NCBI GenBank assembly: GCA_000611715.1
Contig: AZYM01000162.1
Coordinates: forward strand, 62,001-126,000
DNA length: 64,000 nt
Source: Scolecobasidium constrictum UM 578
Lineage: Eukaryota; Ascomycota; Dothideomycetes; Venturiales; Sympoventuriaceae
Reading direction: 5' to 3'
Part shown: piece after piece, positions 35,898 to 48,116 of the stretch
How the letters are laid out: every line of letters starts with the position of its first letter
Position numbering within the stretch: position 1 is the stretch's first letter
Translations under genes and position numbers: made by a program
The notes under the pieces: generated by a model
What the model was told of the DNA's origin: nothing
Seen by the model: the letters and a program-made list of their open reading frames with translations, nothing else
The model's database searches: none

Positions 35898-37313
35898 CTC
35901 CTCATAGCCGAGAAGTCGAACAGACGATCTCTCGAGGACGTCAAGCAAGAGCCAGGCCCAGATCGCAGACCAGCACATTGAAATGTTCTCTTGTGGCTCT
36001 TGAAAGCGCTATTCAGGGATTAATACAATCTGTCGTTTGAAGAAAGTGCTGAGCATGTGAAACGAAGTGGCCTAATTCAAACTTGCCCGGATCGAAATTT
36101 CTGCAAACAGACAAGAAGGATTATACGAGTCCTCTGAAACTGGCGGAAAGACTGTACGATAAATTAGTCCGATTTTAGAGAAAGGTGCAACAAAGGTTCT
36201 CCAAGGACGTAATTTCTCCAACACCAGGACAGAAAACCAGCCGCGAGGAAGTAGACATTGTAAATACAAATTGCCATTACAGAATTCAATCAACCAGCTG
36301 GCAGAGGCAGTCTCATATTATGCCATGGTCTCCGAGCTCAGGGAGGGCGCCATCACGGAGTAGCAGGGACGCGTTGAGCGCTGAAAGTGGTCAAAAAGTG
36401 CATTGACTACAAAGGCACACTGAATTGCATCTCTACGCGAGAGCCAGTCTGCACGAGGGACCAGGTTTGATTCTGGGGCTGGAAAGTATCAGCTGTGATT
36501 TGATGGCTTTGCACAACAAGCATCGAGAAGGTGGCGGAAAGAAGCGTGCTGCACTCATGCCACCGGTCGCGTGCCTTGACACGATGTGTTCTCGACAGGA
36601 AAACGCATCTTCGAATGCTGCTGATGGTTGAGAGAAAGCGCGGAATGGAGTGTCATGGAAGAAGGTTCGGAATCGCTATCGGGTTGACGTGGCCCGTGCA
36701 CCAGCGAGTTCATCCTCCACAAGGTCACAGTTCTCACACCATCAAAGCTCCCCCAACGCGCTTTGACTTTCTTTTTCCTTTCCAAAGGTGAGACTACCAT
36801 GCATGTACTTCACTGCTCGAGATGAAGGAGATGATAGGTGGATCTCAACAAGCCCCACATGTATCTGTCTCGTGCAGCCACACGCACCAGCTTCCCTACA
36901 GTCCTCGTGAAAAAGTTGTACCCGTGAGAACAACGTCCGGAAAGGCCATCGATACTGCTCTTCAGTTCATGGACGAGCTCACTACCGAGAGCCATTTGGT
37001 CACCGTCTTTTAAGCGTCAACTGTATACCGAGCTGCGGCATGAACGAATGAGCACGGCGGTAAGCACAATGTGCTTCGAAATACTGAGATCTTAGGTAAC
37101 CACAGCGATACATTATGGTAGTAGCCAAATACCAAGTAAACATCCTCGCCTGTCAACTCTCGATTGAGTTAATCAGACGGCTACTGCTGACAAAAATCTC
37201 ACTCATGGCTTTCCTGGCCAATCGTAAGCACCACCGGGGACCAGGCTGACTGCAATAGCCTTGCCAAGTGAACACTGCAATGGGACCTCATAACAGGCTC
37301 GCGGAACTCCGCC
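35898..37313. other. 1.4-kb intergenic stretch inside the cluster
   Basis: No gene is supported on either strand. It holds the fusion gene's terminator region and the GMC gene's promoter. Confidence 0.5.
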
Positions 37314-39194
37314 ATGAGTATAAAATCCATGACAGCTGATTTCTCGACCCCCGAGACCAAGTCTATCAGGAACACCATGGCCGAACTTCGATCCCAAGAG
37401 TACGATGTCATTATCGTCGGGGCAGGCGCAGCAGGCTGCGTGCTCGCTAATCGACTCTCGGAGCTCTCAGGTCTCAGCATACTCCTTGTTGAAGCAGGCA
37501 ACAACCACAACGATGACCCCTTGGTCTCGACACCAGGCTTCGTCACTCAAAATTTCGGCAAGGAGGAATACGACTGGTGCTTTAAGACCACGCCTCAAGC
37601 TGCACTTGGAGGTCGAGTGCTCGATCAGCCGCGCGGCCGCCTGCTCGGTGGCAGCACCGCCATCAACGCCATGAGTGTCGTCTACCCCTCGAGGAAAGTC
37701 TTCGATGTTTGGGCTGAATATGGCAATGCGGGATGGGATGCTGCAAGCATGTCTCCGTACCTCAAGAAGTGGGAGGGAGCACATACGCCACCAGCAGAGA
37801 CGTGCAAGGAACTTGGGCTTGAGACGTATCTCGATGCGTCCTTGCCTGGCACTGAAGGACCTGTGTCGACTGCGATTCCGAACTGGCTGCTGCCGTTGTC
37901 TAAGGCTTGGATGACGACAATGGAGAATCTAGGCCTCAAAACAAGGAAAGATCCGGTTGCTGGCGAGGCTTTCGGTGCATATATGAATCCTTGCTACATT
38001 GACCCAACGACAGGGACTCGCAGCCATGCTGGCAACGCTTACTGGGAGCCTGCGAGCACGCGAGAGAATTTGCACACGATCTTTGGTGCTCTTGTCAATA
38101 GAGTGCTGCTGGAAGGAGGCAGCCAAGGGCAGCAGAAAGCAACGGGCATCGAATTCGTTGTGAGTGGGGTCACTAAGATCGCTCGTGCCAAACGCGAGGT
38201 GATTCTGTCGGCTGGAGGATTCGGCACTCCAGCACTTCTCGAGCTCTCCGGGATTGGCAATCCCAAGGTGCTCGAGCCATTGGGCATTGAAGTGAAAGTG
38301 GACAATGCGAACGTTGGAGAGAACCTGCAAGACCACCCCATGCTCTTCATCAGTCACGAGGTCAAGGACCCGGAGGACACGCTGGACGTGATGCGCTTAC
38401 CTGGCCGTGTCGAAGCTGCCATGAAGTTGTATGCAGAGGAGAAGACCGGTGCGTTCGCGAACGGATTCTCAAACCTGGGTACGCTTCCTGCCACGATTGG
38501 CATGAGCGACGCAGACTTCGATGCATTCGAGAAGCTGGTCAGTGATTATGCCAATGGCACACATGCGCACCCAGCCGAGCAGATACGTTCCAGATACTTT
38601 GCTCAGATGGCCACTTCCGATACTGAACCGATGATCTATATCGGCCCTGCGCCTTTCAGTGCAAAAGCGGGACATGGCTCTGACGACTTCTTCGGTATCA
38701 GCATGGTCTTTTCGCTCCTTGTGCCTTTCTCAAAAGGTAACACCCACATCAGTTCCACTGACCCAAAGAGATCGCCGCTCATCAATCCGAATTACCTTGA
38801 GAACGCCATCGACACAGAGATACTTTGCCGCGGCGTTCTGTTCACGAAAACGATCTTCGAGACCGAGCCATTGAAGAACTTGCTCAAGGAGGGTGGACAG
38901 ACTAATGTGCCGGCTGAGATGGCGGGTAACTCAGGACTGCCGGAAACTATGGAGCAAGCTAGGGCATTAGTGAAAGCTGCGACGGGCACGCAATACCATG
39001 TGAGCGGGACATGCGCCATGCTGCCTCGAGAGCTGGGCGGCGTGGTTGATCACAAATTGCGAGTATATGGCGTGAGTGGATTACGCGTCTGCGATGCCAG
39101 TATCTTCCCAGTCATACCCAAAGGTCCGATCACGAGCAGTGTATACGCAGTTGCCGAAAGGGCTGCAGATCTGTTGAAGGAAGACTTGTCGTAA
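37314..39194 (+). CDS. GMC-family flavin oxidoreductase
   Basis: A single-exon protein of 626 residues, or 605 from the second ATG at 37377 (MAELRSQEYDVIIVGAG), which sits right before the FAD fold and may be the true start. The dinucleotide motif is GAGAAGCVLANRLSE, then EAG. The GMC signatures are present: RGRLLGGSTAINAM, and the second signature around GGFGTPALLELSGIG. Catalytic His is in QYHVSGTCAM. The usual second catalytic residue (His or Asn in PxGN-type endings) is replaced: the sequence reads FPVIPKGPITSS, with Pro at residue 605. There is no signal peptide, so it is likely an intracellular alcohol or aldehyde dehydrogenase/oxidase. It ends 48 bp from the converging hydrolase gene. 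Confidence 0.88.
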   Translation: MSIKSMTADFSTPETKSIRNTMAELRSQEYDVIIVGAGAAGCVLANRLSELSGLSILLVEAGNNHNDDPLVSTPGFVTQNFGKEEYDWCFKTTPQAALGGRVLDQPRGRLLGGSTAINAMSVVYPSRKVFDVWAEYGNAGWDAASMSPYLKKWEGAHTPPAETCKELGLETYLDASLPGTEGPVSTAIPNWLLPLSKAWMTTMENLGLKTRKDPVAGEAFGAYMNPCYIDPTTGTRSHAGNAYWEPASTRENLHTIFGALVNRVLLEGGSQGQQKATGIEFVVSGVTKIARAKREVILSAGGFGTPALLELSGIGNPKVLEPLGIEVKVDNANVGENLQDHPMLFISHEVKDPEDTLDVMRLPGRVEAAMKLYAEEKTGAFANGFSNLGTLPATIGMSDADFDAFEKLVSDYANGTHAHPAEQIRSRYFAQMATSDTEPMIYIGPAPFSAKAGHGSDDFFGISMVFSLLVPFSKGNTHISSTDPKRSPLINPNYLENAIDTEILCRGVLFTKTIFETEPLKNLLKEGGQTNVPAEMAGNSGLPETMEQARALVKAATGTQYHVSGTCAMLPRELGGVVDHKLRVYGVSGLRVCDASIFPVIPKGPITSSVYAVAERAADLLKEDLS

Positions 39195-39242
39195 GGGCTC
39201 GATTCATTGAGTGTCTTCATTGAAAAAATGTAGTGCATGCAT

Positions 39243-40424
39243 CTATAACCCCTTCGAAAATCCCAAAACCTCCTCCACCACTCTCACAGGCTGCTCTTGT
39301 TGCGGCCAATGTCCCGCCCCCTCCACAAATCTCGCGCCCTTGTACGCACTGCAGCTCTTCGCCATACTCTCAATCGCACCCGGTTGCTGATAATTCCCCC
39401 AATCCTGCTTGCCGCTCACAAATATAGTCGGCACATCGATCGTCTTCCCGGAGAAGAGAAGCGCGTCCGCAGCTGTAGCTGGGTTCGTCTGGGCTCTGTA
39501 CCAGTTCAATCCGCCTTGAAACCCAGTACGCGACCACTCTTGCACGTAGATATCGAGTGCTTCCTCTGTGAGCCAACGCGTCGTCTTCGATGCATCCTCC
39601 GTCTTCATCATTTCCTGGATTGTCTCGGGCATCGTCTTGTCCTTGGGCATGATGTAGTACCCTGGCATCTTCGCGACTTCCTTTGCTGACCATTCCTCCA
39701 GCGGGTGCGGGGTGTTCCCCGAGTAGTCGGCTGACTTGGCGTGGATGTACCCTCTCAGGAAGGCTTTGAGACCTTGCGGCGCGGAGAGCATGTCCTGCGC
39801 TGCACTGGAAGAGGAATGGTACCACTTGTAGTGCTTCCGTGGTGGGTTCAACTTCGCCAGATCGGCTGTGAGATCCGTGCCCACGATGCCGGAGCTGTCA
39901 TGTCCATCGTCGCTCGAGGCGTGTGCGGTGCCGAACGGTGGATTGGGAAAGGCTTTGAAGGGATGTGACATCAAGACGAGGGATTTGAAGATATCTGGTC
40001 GGAAAATCGCGCATGAACTTGCGCTCACGGCGCCGAAGTCGTGGCCAACGGCGCAGGAGACTTCTTTGTATCCCAAGGCAGCGACGAAGACGACCAGGTC
40101 CCGCGCTATGGTGATGCTCGTGAATGTGGACAGGTCGGTCTCAGCGTATGGTCGGGTGTCCCATCCGGTAGTTCTTCCGTATCCTCGCTGGTCTGGCGCG
40201 ACGACGTGGTACCCTGCTGCGGCGAGGGGTAGTATGACTTTGCGCCACGAGAAGGCGAGTTCAGGATAGCCATGGAGGAGAAGAAGGAGTGGTCTCGTTT
40301 CGGACTGTGAATAGCCAGCCTCGAGGTAGTGGAATTTGAGGCCTATGATTGGGCAGTCGACGTAGTTGGATGTGATGCCATCGGGTAGTGGCAACGCAGG
40401 TAAATTGCTGGTGTCTGAGCTCAT
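39243..40424 (-). CDS. Epoxide-hydrolase-like alpha/beta hydrolase
   Basis: A 393-residue intronless soluble hydrolase. The oxyanion HGYP is in LLLLLHGYPELAFSW. The nucleophile is Asp in GHDFGA, as in epoxide hydrolases and haloalkane/haloacetate dehalogenases. The acid is Asp in SGKQDWG and the base His in GAGHWPQQEQP. A cap domain lies between, with YVQEWSRTGFQGGLNWYR. An insert in the cap (HASSDDGHDSSGIVG) is longer than in typical members. There is no targeting signal. Its position tail-to-tail with the GMC gene and near the lactone-forming enzymes suggests a shared catabolic route. The substrate is unknown, and an esterase or dehalogenase cannot be excluded. Confidence 0.87.
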   Translation of the reverse strand: MSSDTSNLPALPLPDGITSNYVDCPIIGLKFHYLEAGYSQSETRPLLLLLHGYPELAFSWRKVILPLAAAGYHVVAPDQRGYGRTTGWDTRPYAETDLSTFTSITIARDLVVFVAALGYKEVSCAVGHDFGAVSASSCAIFRPDIFKSLVLMSHPFKAFPNPPFGTAHASSDDGHDSSGIVGTDLTADLAKLNPPRKHYKWYHSSSSAAQDMLSAPQGLKAFLRGYIHAKSADYSGNTPHPLEEWSAKEVAKMPGYYIMPKDKTMPETIQEMMKTEDASKTTRWLTEEALDIYVQEWSRTGFQGGLNWYRAQTNPATAADALLFSGKTIDVPTIFVSGKQDWGNYQQPGAIESMAKSCSAYKGARFVEGAGHWPQQEQPVRVVEEVLGFSKGL

Positions 40425-41517
40425 GTTTGCTGATGTTATGTCCTGTTCGTGGAGTGAACGTGGTCGAATTCGAGATCGAAAACTGAGATCATCGATAGCT
40501 TTAAGCCATAGTCACGTCCAATGTACACACGTATATCTTGAGCAACGGGTTCAGACGATCCGCCATTCTGAAGGCGTGATGGGATCAACATCCAGTCAAC
40601 AGCAAGTGGGCCCCGCAGTTCTGCTGAATCTGCTTACATTTCACATACTGCTCAAGTAGGAATTGAGGTTGTTCTCGAAGGAGCTGCCATATGGAAAACT
40701 CGGAGCAAGCTCCTACCTCACGGTTTCTGTACCGTATGATGGAAAGCTCAAAGCTTTGACGACCACATATCAAAATGTCCTTCGGGCCGACTGCCAACTT
40801 TCATGTGCCAATCTGATTTTTGCTCTCGAGATGGCTGCACACTTCCGAATAGCCTTATGAAAAGACATGAGATGAAAGTCGATGGAGGAGTTCCCAGACA
40901 AACTGACTGCAACAATCCATCTCGACTCAGCACAAGTGAGACGAAGCTCTGACACGACAAGGAAGCTGATTACATCAGTTGTGGCGCTCTCGGCATTCTT
41001 CAGCGTCCTGCAGCTGTGATTGGCCGTGGCCAGCTCCCTCGTCGATGCTGCCGCGCTGGGTCATGCTGCAGAGGATCGAAGGGCAATTCTAGATCGCGAA
41101 TTCTCCATCTTCCCCCACAGCCGCATCACAGCACCTTGTCCCCTCTGCACGCACGCACGCATCCCCTTCAACGCGCAATTGTTCCATCATCATTCGTGCA
41201 TCAGCAGCGCAATCTCGCGCACTCTGTCGTGTCACGTCTGCGAAATTGAAACGGCGGGCGCGCCAATACCACCGACGGCGACGTCATTGCCTCGTGCACG
41301 TTCCCCGTCTTAGGCAATTCCCTTAGCAAGCTTGACCCTTTGGAGCTGTGCTTGTTGTGTAACCACTAACCATCCGCATCATCAACGACCATCGCGCACC
41401 AAGTTTTTCCTGTCTCGCAGCTGCACCTGCACACACTTCGGCGGCACTATCGCGGAGGCAGAATGCGGGTCAATCCGGTCATCCGCTAAAGAGTCGACTA
41501 TCACGGCACCAACCATC
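40425..41517. other. Divergent intergenic region
   Basis: 1.1 kb between the hydrolase (-) and the Seg-like gene (+). The right half is C-rich and pyrimidine-rich with CACGCACGC, and looks like promoter and leader. No gene seen. Confidence 0.55.
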
Positions 41518-44500
41518 ATGTTCCGTCGCAACAAGATCTCGGCGCATTCGGTATGCTTGATTTCTCTGCTTCTCTTCTCTCCATTGCAGCTCCCTTGCCA
41601 AACGTCGACACGCGACTTCGAGCTGGCAGTCATTGATGCGGTGCCGGCAGGTGGCATGATTGAGTGACTGACATGGTGCAGATACAGCAGCGGCACACTG
41701 GGCCTCCGCAGGCATCCGCTGCCGCCTCCTCCGCAGCAACACTCGCCTTCCAGAAGTCGAATCCCTCGCTCGCAGCCGCCGCGGCCGGTGCTGCCCTGCG
41801 CAAGAACCCGCAGGCGCCCACAGATGTCGGCAATGTCCATACAAAGCGGCTGCAGCGGCGGGAGTCCAATGGCTCGTCTGCAGCGAGTGGGAGTCCAAGG
41901 CCGGGCTTGGAGCGGCGGACATCGTTGACGGAGCGTCAGCTGCGGTCGCCGTCGCCGGGAAGGGAGGCTACACCCAGATCTCCTGTCAATGCGCCACCTG
42001 TGCCTGCACTGCCACAAGGCGTGGAGAGGACGCCGTCAGGGCGCCACAGAGCTGCGAGCCTGGAGCCACCGCAGAGGATCTCCTCGCCTCCGCCAAAACA
42101 ACCTGGCGGTCGCGGGATGAGCTTGGATCGTGCACCGCGTGCGCCTACCTCACCAGTTGCGGCCCAGAAAGCTGCTCCTCCGAAGCTGGCAAAGCTCAAT
42201 GAGCAGATGGAGACACCTCGTACGTCTGTGAACTTCTCACGGCCAATGTCTCCGCCGCCAAAAAGTCCCACATCTCCGACTCCACCTAAGAGTCCGTCTT
42301 CACCCACGTCGCCTGTGACCGGACAGACAGGATGGTTTGCTGGACCAGTGGGCTCGGGAGGGCAGCCACGGCAGACGTTAGAGTCGTTATCACCGAAGGA
42401 GCCTGCAGTGCTACCTGCTGCTCAAGTGACGGGAATCCAAACAGGTCTGCAAGGCATTGCAGATCAGCCTGTCAAGAAGAAGAAGAAACGGAAAAAGGCT
42501 TCCGCTGGCGGAAACGAGAGCACGCACCTGTCGAAGGGCACAATGGAGATGACAGGCACTGCTGTGGAGTCAACTCGGGCGGCGATCGCAGCTCAGCAAG
42601 AAGCTGCCGAATCACCCTCATCACCTACAAGATCACGAGCCCGTGCTTCGTTCGAGTCTGACAGTTCTGCATCATACGTGGACACACCAGATCAAGCGAA
42701 GACACGTGTTGGTGCTGCTCTTGCCAGGCAGCCTTCTCTCATTGATGAAGCACCTGAATTTGAACAAGCGCCAGAACGTGCCAACACTGGCCGAAAAGTC
42801 GAAGCTTTGCCTCCCAGAACGCCTTTGGACACGAAGAGGTTAGCGGCATCTCCAGAACCGGCACCTGTCGCTCAGGCAGCGACAGCTACCGCTCCAACAC
42901 AAACATTTGAGCCCAATGGCGCAACAATACAGAGGACTTCGTCACTGAGTCCGAGCCGTGCTGCTCATTTCTCTCCTAAGCCAGAGTACCTTGGTGGCAT
43001 TCAGCATCAGCCGCTTGGGAGATCTGCTTCGCCCGCCAAATCGGCTCTGAAGCACTCACCATCCTCATCGATTCGGACCGCATCGCCAGATGTGCGGTTT
43101 TCAGCACCATCGTCTGAAGTCGGAGAATCTGGTTCATCACTGTCAAAGAAGAAGTCTAATCGAGTCAGCTTTGATGAGAAACCAATCATCGTGTCTGGTC
43201 TGCAGACTTCGAGATATGCAAGCCAATCGCCTGAGCGGAACTATGACATGGATGAAGATCTGGAGGACATCATGAAGCCACGACCAGCGTTGCCTAGCTT
43301 TGGTAGCGTGAGAGGGCGGAAAGAGGAGACTGCAACACCCATCGGTACTGCTACGACGAAGCCCATGGGTCATTCGTCTGACCACATGGTTGGTGGGATC
43401 TTGGCTCAAGACTTTGCGAACAAGAGTACAGCGCATGATCCAAACATGCCTCTTGCACCAGAAGTCACGTCCGTGGAAGGTACTGGCTATGCTTCAGATT
43501 CAGAATCAGAATACTCTGAGCATCCGTCATACAACCAGACGCCACAGTTGGAGAAGCCCGATGCGCTCGACAAGGAGCCAGAGACCATTGCAGAGGCAGT
43601 CGCTGCTTTCCAAACGCACGAGCAAGTCACAAATGAGAGGCAGAATGGTGCTGCACAGAAGGCCGTCGACGAACCCCTTCCTATTGCAAATCACGAGCCT
43701 CAACTTCCACAGGCCGTGGCAGCACCGCCGACGATCGCCGTTCTACCAGCGACTCCTGCAGCTGAGGAAGAGAAGAAAGAGCTTGTTATGCCTGGGTCGT
43801 TCCCTGGTGCATGGGATGAGGATGTCGAGGCACAGCCTGCTCCAGTAGCAGCAAAGGGCACCACTCCGGCTGCCGTTGAGCAGACACAGGCTGTGCCAGC
43901 CGAGACGAGTCGACAAACGCACAATGTTCTGACTGCACTACGCATCGACGACGAATCCGACACTGAGTCAGACACCAGCTCTATTTGGAGCGACGCTGAA
44001 GAGGACTTCCCATCAGGACCAGGCGGCTTCGCAAGTCTGAATGCTATTGTCGACAGCCCTCAGCCTGCGCCAGCTGCTGGACTTGTTCAATCGAAACACG
44101 CACCTACGGCTGACAATGCCCCTCCTTCGCCAACAGCTGCGCATTGGGATGAAGCGACTGCATACTGGCGAGGACTGAGCGAGCAGAAGAAGAAGGAGCT
44201 TGAGAAGCAGGCTATGGGGAAGGAGGCTGGTCTGGAAGAGAGCGAGACTGAAAGTGGGAGCGAAGAGGAGACATCTGAAGAAGAGGACGAAGAGCTAGAG
44301 AAGACACCACCACGACCGTCCACGCCGCCACAGAGGCAAGCGAAGCGACAGCCGCAGCTTGAATCGCCGATTGCGTTTGCCACGAGTGCTGCCCCTGCTC
44401 AATCTAGGGTGAAGCAGGAGCCGAAATTGAGATCGAGCATGCGACGAAGCACTGTATCCAGCGACGATGGGGATGACGAAGCAGTTCCAAAGATGAGAAA

Positions 44501-46091
44501 GTCAATGAGGAACAGCATGCGCGAGACTTCGACCGAGAAGCCCAGAGCCAGTGGCGAGCACCACTTCCGCAATTCGATGCGTGGTCCACAGCCCATCAAG
44601 CCAGATCCAGTGCGACGACACAGCAGCGGGCTGGAGGAGTCGAAATATGCTGCGTCAGGAAGACCTGCTGCCACCAAGGCCGCTGAGGTTGTGCAGAACG
44701 GCCGGCCACGATCTGCTGGTGGTGCTGCGCCAGCCAAATCTGCGATGAAGAAGTCGGTCGCTCAAGCGCCTCCAGTGCCTACTCTGCGCAGGCAGGATTC
44801 GGATGACTCGGTCAGCTCGTTCCGGAGACAGCGCTTAAGCTCACCTGGTGGGCGCATGTCGATGCGAATGAGCATGAGGGGTGCACCTCCTGTTCCTGCT
44901 GAGCCGCAAAGACCTCAGTCACCGCCCGAGAAGAAGAAGGGTGGTTTGTTCAGATTGCGATCACTGTCACCGACTGGCAGGCGTCCTCAGCCTGACGTCC
45001 AGGCTTCACAGATCCGATCATCGCTACGTCCTGGATCTTCGAGTGCTAATACTCCGACGTTACGGAAGACCGAGCCTGAACCGCCAAAGAAAGCTTCGCG
45101 GTTCAAGTCACCAACGCGTCTCGGCTTCGGCAAGTCAAAGACGAAGGTCGACGACTCGCCGAGAAGCCAGCCGGCTCCAGCCATGGCATCTCCGCGACAT
45201 AAGTCGCGCATCCCGGCAGACTCGGACGATGAGGACGTGCCGCGTACTCAATTCGTCAGCCGCTTCGCGGACTCTGATGATGAGCCTGACAGCCCACAGC
45301 AGTTGACGAAGACGCTTACCCCGGTACGCGGTATCCCGAGACGAGACAACGATGGCGACTCGACGGATCTCGATGACAGCGACAATGAGCGCACGAAGAA
45401 GATACCGCCTGTACCCAGTATGCGCGATATCGACCACGCCCACGGCAAGAAGTCGCCTATGACGAATGGCAACAAAGCTCCATCGATCTTGTCAGCAGGT
45501 TCATTGCGCAAAGGAGCAGGAGGTGGCGAAGTCAGCGGTCTCAACGCCAGCAAATTCGCTGCCACCCCGAGCTCGCCTACCCCGGCTGAGCGACCACAGC
45601 ATAAACGTCGCCTGAGCTGGCTAGGCATGGGAGGTAGCAAGAAACGCTCCAGCAGCATGCCGCCACCTATCACATCCCCTCCGCCATCGCGAGGCAATGA
45701 CGCAGCACCGGCGAAGCCGAATCTGCTGCGTCGATCTACGCCAACGGGTCTGCCTCAGATCTCGGAAGACTCGAATTGGCCCTTGCCATCGCCTGGTGGC
45801 ATCGGCGAGGACACACGACCCAGCACTGCTGATGGTCCTGGCACTGCGTTGAAGAAGGGCAGTCTGCGACCAGATGTTGGCAAACGCCGCTCGACCGCCG
45901 ACTACGACGGCACGGGACGAGTCGTGACCACGATCGAGGGTGGCGCGGGAGCTGGCGACGGCAGTAGTGTCGAGGGTGGACGGAAGCGAGTCGGCTTCAA
46001 TTTCGAGAGCGGCGAGCCTGTGTTCAGTGAGCGCACGGGGAAGAAGAAGAAGTTTGGCGGGTTGAGGAGGATGTTTGGGTTGCATGATTGA
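41518..46091 (+). CDS. Large disordered Seg-like eisosome-associated protein
   Basis: About 1480 residues. Exon 1, 41518..41550, encodes MFRRNKISAHS. Intron 41551..41681 (131 bp, GTATGC ... GTGCAG) joins to exon 2, 41682..46091, at IQQRHTGPPQASAAASSAA. The protein is almost wholly disordered. It has Ser-Pro repeats, acidic stretches (EESETESGSEEETSEEEDEE), short basic SMRRS/SMRNSMRE repeats and a basic amphipathic end, GKKKKFGGLRRMFGLHD. The start (FRRNK, then AAAAAGAALRK and VHTKRLQRRES) resembles the fungal Seg1/Seg2 family, which stabilises eisosomes (membrane furrows). That call is from pattern memory and is moderate. Alternative starts at 41664 lie inside the intron. Confidence 0.7.
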
Positions 46092-46506
46092 TTTGATCTC
46101 GGAGGCTGATACTGACACCACACATAATCTTTTTTCCATTATTTCACTCGGATGAACGAACGATGTAAGTGTGGTCAGGTGGATGGAGCGGATCAGATTG
46201 GATACCTTACTCTATTTTCCTTGCTCTGTTGTACGAGATACCATAAAAGAGGACGGGATGTGCTCGGGCTTGCGGCGATTTACTCTCTAAAAGAACATTT
46301 GCTTCGTATGTACATGTCTTTTTTGGTTGATGGGATTTGGATTAGCCATGTGGATCAGTGGTCGTAAATAGTGTGAAGAGCGCTGCTTGCAATAGTGCGG
46401 CGGTGGTAATGGTAATTTGTCTAATATTGTCCCTGGCTTCGCTACAAATTCCATTTCAGGAGTTTACTATGACTGTCGAGTGTTGAACCTCCTACCGTCC
46501 GATGGC
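46092..46506. other. Convergent 3' flanks
   Basis: Between the Seg-like gene and the secreted-protein gene, which converge. AT-rich at 46130-46400. No gene seen. Confidence 0.6.
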
Positions 46507-46977
46507 CTAGTACCCAGTGAAATCGCACTGCCAGAACATCTGATCGTTACCCTCCCACACACCCGTCCCAATATACCAACACCACTGATCCCTCGTCAAA
46601 ACCTTCCCATCCTTCGTATGCCAACTCTGCACCTCGATCGCATGATCTGCTCCTCCATTCTTCACAACCCTAAACCCATAGCCCGCGATATTGTCCACCT
46701 GGAAGGGGCACGTCCCAGGGTAAGGGTCGCAGAACTTGACCGGAGGGTTGACCTTGGGGTCCCAGCCGGTGCCGCCCGTGCTGTAGGGGAGGTACGCGGT
46801 GTGGCCTGTGCCGGCGGTGTGCCAGGAGCCTTTGTGCGAGGACCAGTCGTCGCTGTAGACGTGGAAGGCGGGGGTCCAGGTTGTACTGCTTGGGTGGGAG
46901 CCGCCGATGCGGAGGTGGATTGCGGTTGCAAGAGGGGTGGCCGCGATGGCTACGAAGAGGGCGGTGATGGAGTGCAT
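46507..46977 (-). CDS. Small secreted protein, four cysteines
   Basis: A 156-residue protein from ATG 46977 with a clear signal peptide (MHSITALFVAIAATPLATA) followed by IHLRIGGSHPSS. The mature part is rich in Trp, Tyr, His and Gly, with four Cys in KFCDPYPGTCPF, WCWYIG and WQCDF, enough for two disulfides. No catalytic motif is recognisable. The mature chain ends in a short Trp/Cys-rich segment, so the fold is probably a compact beta domain. It could be a cell-surface or effector-like protein. I do not recognise a named family. Confidence 0.75.
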   Translation of the reverse strand: MHSITALFVAIAATPLATAIHLRIGGSHPSSTTWTPAFHVYSDDWSSHKGSWHTAGTGHTAYLPYSTGGTGWDPKVNPPVKFCDPYPGTCPFQVDNIAGYGFRVVKNGGADHAIEVQSWHTKDGKVLTRDQWCWYIGTGVWEGNDQMFWQCDFTGY

Positions 46978-48116
46978 GTCTGATGTGCTGTACGATAATA
47001 GTCTAGAAGAACGTGGTGAGGAGTGCTCGATTTCTGCGGGTAGGCGGCTGTGTTAAGTTGTTGTTGCTGGAGATGGTGATGGTGAGTTTGGCCTGACGGC
47101 GCCCATCTTTATATATTCTGATCACAGCGATGCTTGGCTTCTTTGTGCCTCAGATGTCGAGTCGTCAACCCAAAGCGGCTGGAGAGGCTTTGCTGTTCCT
47201 GTGCAGGTCGTGCATAATATCATGGAGATACCGAGTGAGCTGACCAACATCCACGATCTTCTAGTCACTTGGATGCTGGCATGCTTAACACCGGCCACCG
47301 TTTGTAAGGAAGCATCAAAATTCTCAACCGAACTTCCCCCTAGCCATGATCCGTTGAAGCAAATCATTGCAGCACCTCTCGTGATACCTGCATGTTGGTC
47401 ATCTTCGTATATGAGCCAGTCTATCGCACGATTGCATCCCTCCCGAACGCATGCTCCCTTCGTACGTAGCATCGCGAGTCTTGAGCAAATTAACATCATA
47501 AAGTGCTCATTCTGACTGGCATTGGAAGAGCTGACACACCGATCGAACTCCTGGCGCTGGCGGGCGAGATTCCATAGCACGAATCTCTAGCTTTTTACTA
47601 TTCCGCATCTTGAGCGGAATGTAGCCGTGACATGGCCCCAGCATGATCTTCTTGTCCCCTGGAGTTCATAAGCGATATTGAGGGACAAGCGAATGGTGAG
47701 GCTTATTCAGACTTGACGAAAAAGCTTGGCGATGCTTGCGCAGTTCTTCGTCCCCCCGATGCCTAGTCATATTCCTCGCAAGTTAATGACTCTTTGGGCA
47801 TTGCCAGGCGAGCCAAATGGGATATCTGGTAGCAGATGTCAGCAGCAGGTTGCAATGCGGCCGAAAGCTTTGACATCGGATAGTGCCCCTTCAACATATC
47901 TAATGTGCCAGGTTTAGTAAGCATAGGTTACCCGATAAGAAGCTCTGGCTTTCCTCACATATTCTAAATATACTCGATCAGCCGGGCCAGAATGAGAAGT
48001 TGCTTGAGACAATGGACGGAATGAGGCCGCTGCTTCCGCGCGGTGCGTATCGAGGCTCGATTGTGCAGGACTAGCACATGATACTGACACAGTTGGAGAC
48101 GCCCCAAGCGCCTTGA
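46978..48116. other. 1.1-kb intergenic stretch
   Basis: Upstream region of the secreted-protein gene and 3' flank of the Coq11-like gene. A minus-strand frame at 47122..47580 has no ATG at its head and no recognisable motif. No RNA gene seen. Confidence 0.5.
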
